Below, one piece after another: positions 5,385-6,653 of a stretch of DNA of 6,653 nucleotides; position 1 is the first letter of the stretch, and each line of letters begins with the position of its first letter. A model generated the notes under the pieces. That model saw only the letters and a list, made by a program, of their open reading frames with translations, was not told where the DNA came from and did no database searches. The stretch is from Gammaproteobacteria bacterium. GTDB lineage: Bacteria > Pseudomonadota > Gammaproteobacteria > Pseudomonadales > Cellvibrionaceae. Position numbers and translations under genes: made by a program. The stretch lies in NCBI GenBank assembly GCA_021151835.1, contig JAGKWO010000093.1, positions 1 to 6,653 on the forward strand. The letters are read 5' to 3'.

Positions 5385-6546
5385 CCCCTGCCTCCTGAAT
5401 TTCTACAGCATAAGTTTTTTCCCCACCAGATTTCGCTAAAAAATGAGCGAATTTTTTAAAATCTCCCAAGTTAAACTTGTTATCAGCCCAGTATTCTTGT
5501 CTTATTCTTGCCCAGTTTTTAATTGGCTCTTCTCCGATTTTCCAAAACGCTTTGACTCCATTAATAACAGCCCCATCCGAACAGTAAACACTCATATTAG
5601 GTCGCTTAAGAGCGACGCTTACAGCACTAGCCTCCTCATCCAACTTTTTGTACTGTAAAGCAATAATTGCAGACGACGGATTAGCAGCCATACACTCCAT
5701 TAACTTTGAAGAAATATGCACATCGGCAAAGGAAAAACCATTTGTTATTAGCAGTGAATCAGGCTCAAGCATAAAATTTTTTAATCGATCAAATAATGAC
5801 GTAAAAGGTGCTGCTTGCGTTTGGTCATACTTAATATGGGATGGGTAAACCATAGTTTCACCATCAGTGGAAAAATCTCGGATAACATCACCGGTCTTAT
5901 TTTCTGCCCAACCAATTGAGCCGTGAAGCTTCCACAATCGAATCCAATTTACTGGTAAATTATTATTTGAAATGCTGGAAGGATCAAAAAATGCTTTTTT
6001 TGCACCGACAAAACCATCGAAATATGGAGTCTTTACTCTTTCCATTGCCTCTTCAAATAGCAGGTCGTAATTAGTTGTAAAAATTTCGACAGGTTCTTTT
6101 CTTGTAATTCCATTAATCCAGGAAATCAGATCAGAATAAGGGTTGTCTCCATCGGGCAAACCAACATCAACAATAGTTTTTATTGCCGCACATATTGATT
6201 TAGAAAGAGCTTTATATCCTTGCCCATCAAGCCCACAAACCTCTGTAGAACCAATAACTTCAGAAAGGCCCCTTATCCTAGACAAAACTAACTCTATATT
6301 TGGACTATTAATCTGTTTTTCTAAGCTAATGTAAGCAGTTTTTTCGTTTTCTTGTAGGCTTTCGCGAACTAGATTAGTAAGTCCTTCAATATTAGGAATT
6401 AGCGGCTTATAGCTGATATCAGTTCCCACATTTATGCTCACAGGTGCTCCTGCACCTACCAATAAACCGATTTTTTTTCTTCCATTTGTAATTATCTGAC
6501 GAAAGTCGAACATATACTGATCGGGATTATGAACTGTTGTATCCAT
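5368..6546 (-). CDS. SIR2-family NADase effector of a SIR2-HerA defence system (392 aa)
   Basis: This is the first gene of the cluster. Bacterial SIR2-fold defence proteins cleave NAD+ to stop phage replication by exhausting the infected cell. The Rossmann motif is LLVGAGAPVSIN (28-39). The NAD-pocket motif FTTNYDLLFEEA (156-167) carries N159 and D161, and KLHGSIGW (206-213) carries H208, the usual catalytic pair being Asn and His. The C-terminal SIR2 element LLITNGFSFADVHI (265-278) corresponds to the common GYSF-x-D-x-x-I motif. The tail (about 340-392) is helical and charged and could contact HerA. All expected catalytic residues are present and the length fits SIR2 partners of HerA. The start at 6546 has AGGA six bases upstream. 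It overlaps herA by 17 bp, and the herA Shine-Dalgarno lies within its coding end. Confidence 0.92.
   Translation of the reverse strand: MDTTVHNPDQYMFDFRQIITNGRKKIGLLVGAGAPVSINVGTDISYKPLIPNIEGLTNLVRESLQENEKTAYISLEKQINSPNIELVLSRIRGLSEVIGSTEVCGLDGQGYKALSKSICAAIKTIVDVGLPDGDNPYSDLISWINGITRKEPVEIFTTNYDLLFEEAMERVKTPYFDGFVGAKKAFFDPSSISNNNLPVNWIRLWKLHGSIGWAENKTGDVIRDFSTDGETMVYPSHIKYDQTQAAPFTSLFDRLKNFMLEPDSLLITNGFSFADVHISSKLMECMAANPSSAIIALQYKKLDEEASAVSVALKRPNMSVYCSDGAVINGVKAFWKIGEEPIKNWARIRQEYWADNKFNLGDFKKFAHFLAKSGGEKTYAVEIQEAGDEAKE
5391..5396 (-). promoter_or_regulatory. Strong Shine-Dalgarno of herA inside the SIR2 coding end
   Basis: AGGAGG lies six bases before the herA ATG and within the last codons of the SIR2 gene. 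It fixes the herA start and suggests a high initiation rate relative to the weaker AGGA of the SIR2 gene, as expected if the two subunits are made in set proportions. Confidence 0.7.
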
Positions 6547-6653
6547 GTTTATTCCTATAATTTTCTTTTCGAAATGTAATTCCGCTTAAATTCGAACTTC
6601 CGCTTTGGGCACAAAGCAGACCTTAATACACAAAACCTCGGCCTACCCACCCC
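6547..6653 (-). promoter_or_regulatory. Upstream region of the SIR2-HerA cluster, presumed promoter
   Basis: These 107 bases are the only non-coding stretch before the cluster and should hold its promoter. I could not pick a -35/-10 pair with confidence; AT-rich bases such as ATTATA at 6555-6560 lie too close to the start codon to be useful. On the minus strand AAGCGGAA occurs twice, at 6605-6598 and 6587-6580, with an 18-bp step and a TTCGAA palindrome (6596-6591) between them. This could be an operator. The first copy is also the right arm of palindrome C. Confidence 0.35.
6599..6623 (-). repeat. 25-nt imperfect palindrome, copy C, upstream of the SIR2 gene
   Basis: This is the best-paired copy. 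On the minus strand TCTGCTTTG and CAAAGCGGA form a 9-bp stem with one G-T pair around TGCC. Copies A and B both lie right after stop codons, so this one may mark the 3' end of a gene to the right of the window. No stop-codon context can be verified because the window ends 30 bases further on. Confidence 0.55.

Overview
The window looks like a stretch of accessory DNA from a Gram-negative bacterium, most likely a gammaproteobacterium. The grounds are the protein families present, the Shine-Dalgarno usage and a GTAG-type palindrome of the REP kind. I cannot name the genus. Every gene I can support lies on the minus strand, so transcription runs from the right edge to the left. Composition is uneven: two sampled 60-base lines of the leftmost gene are about 57 and 68 % G+C, while sampled lines in the SIR2, DUF2130 and small-membrane-protein genes are about 32-40 %. 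That fits a horizontally acquired block placed next to older chromosome.

Reading in the direction of transcription, the right two thirds (6546 down to 1912) form one tightly packed four-gene cluster. It encodes a SIR2-family NAD-degrading protein, a HerA-type hexameric ATPase (17-bp overlap with the SIR2 gene), a 69-residue KTSC-domain protein (its ribosome-binding site overlaps the herA stop codon), and a 472-residue DUF2130 coiled-coil protein. SIR2 plus HerA is an established anti-phage pair in which a SIR2-HerA complex depletes NAD+ after infection. KTSC and DUF2130 are not part of the pair as described. The DUF2130 protein carries a D-x(18)-E-x-K pattern like a PD-(D/E)XK nuclease, so the cluster may be an extended defence system with two effector activities. 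This is the most interesting content of the window.

Left of the cluster are two single genes separated by repeat-rich spacers. One is a 95-residue membrane protein (1794-1507). The other is a 264-residue protein (1313-519) of a conserved family with no function known to me, with an acidic LDLDDY motif and a RARITPKP motif. The left edge holds the first 132 codons of a DUF4157 (eCIS core) protein, which runs out of the window.

The spacers hold two kinds of short palindrome. One is a 25-nt element found three times on the same strand, twice immediately after a stop codon, with base changes that keep the stem paired. The other is a GTAG-headed REP-like hairpin, with a degraded inverted partner on the other side of the 95-residue gene. 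No stretch longer than about 200 bases lacks a gene. I saw no tRNA, rRNA, CRISPR array, transposase or convincing rho-independent terminator.
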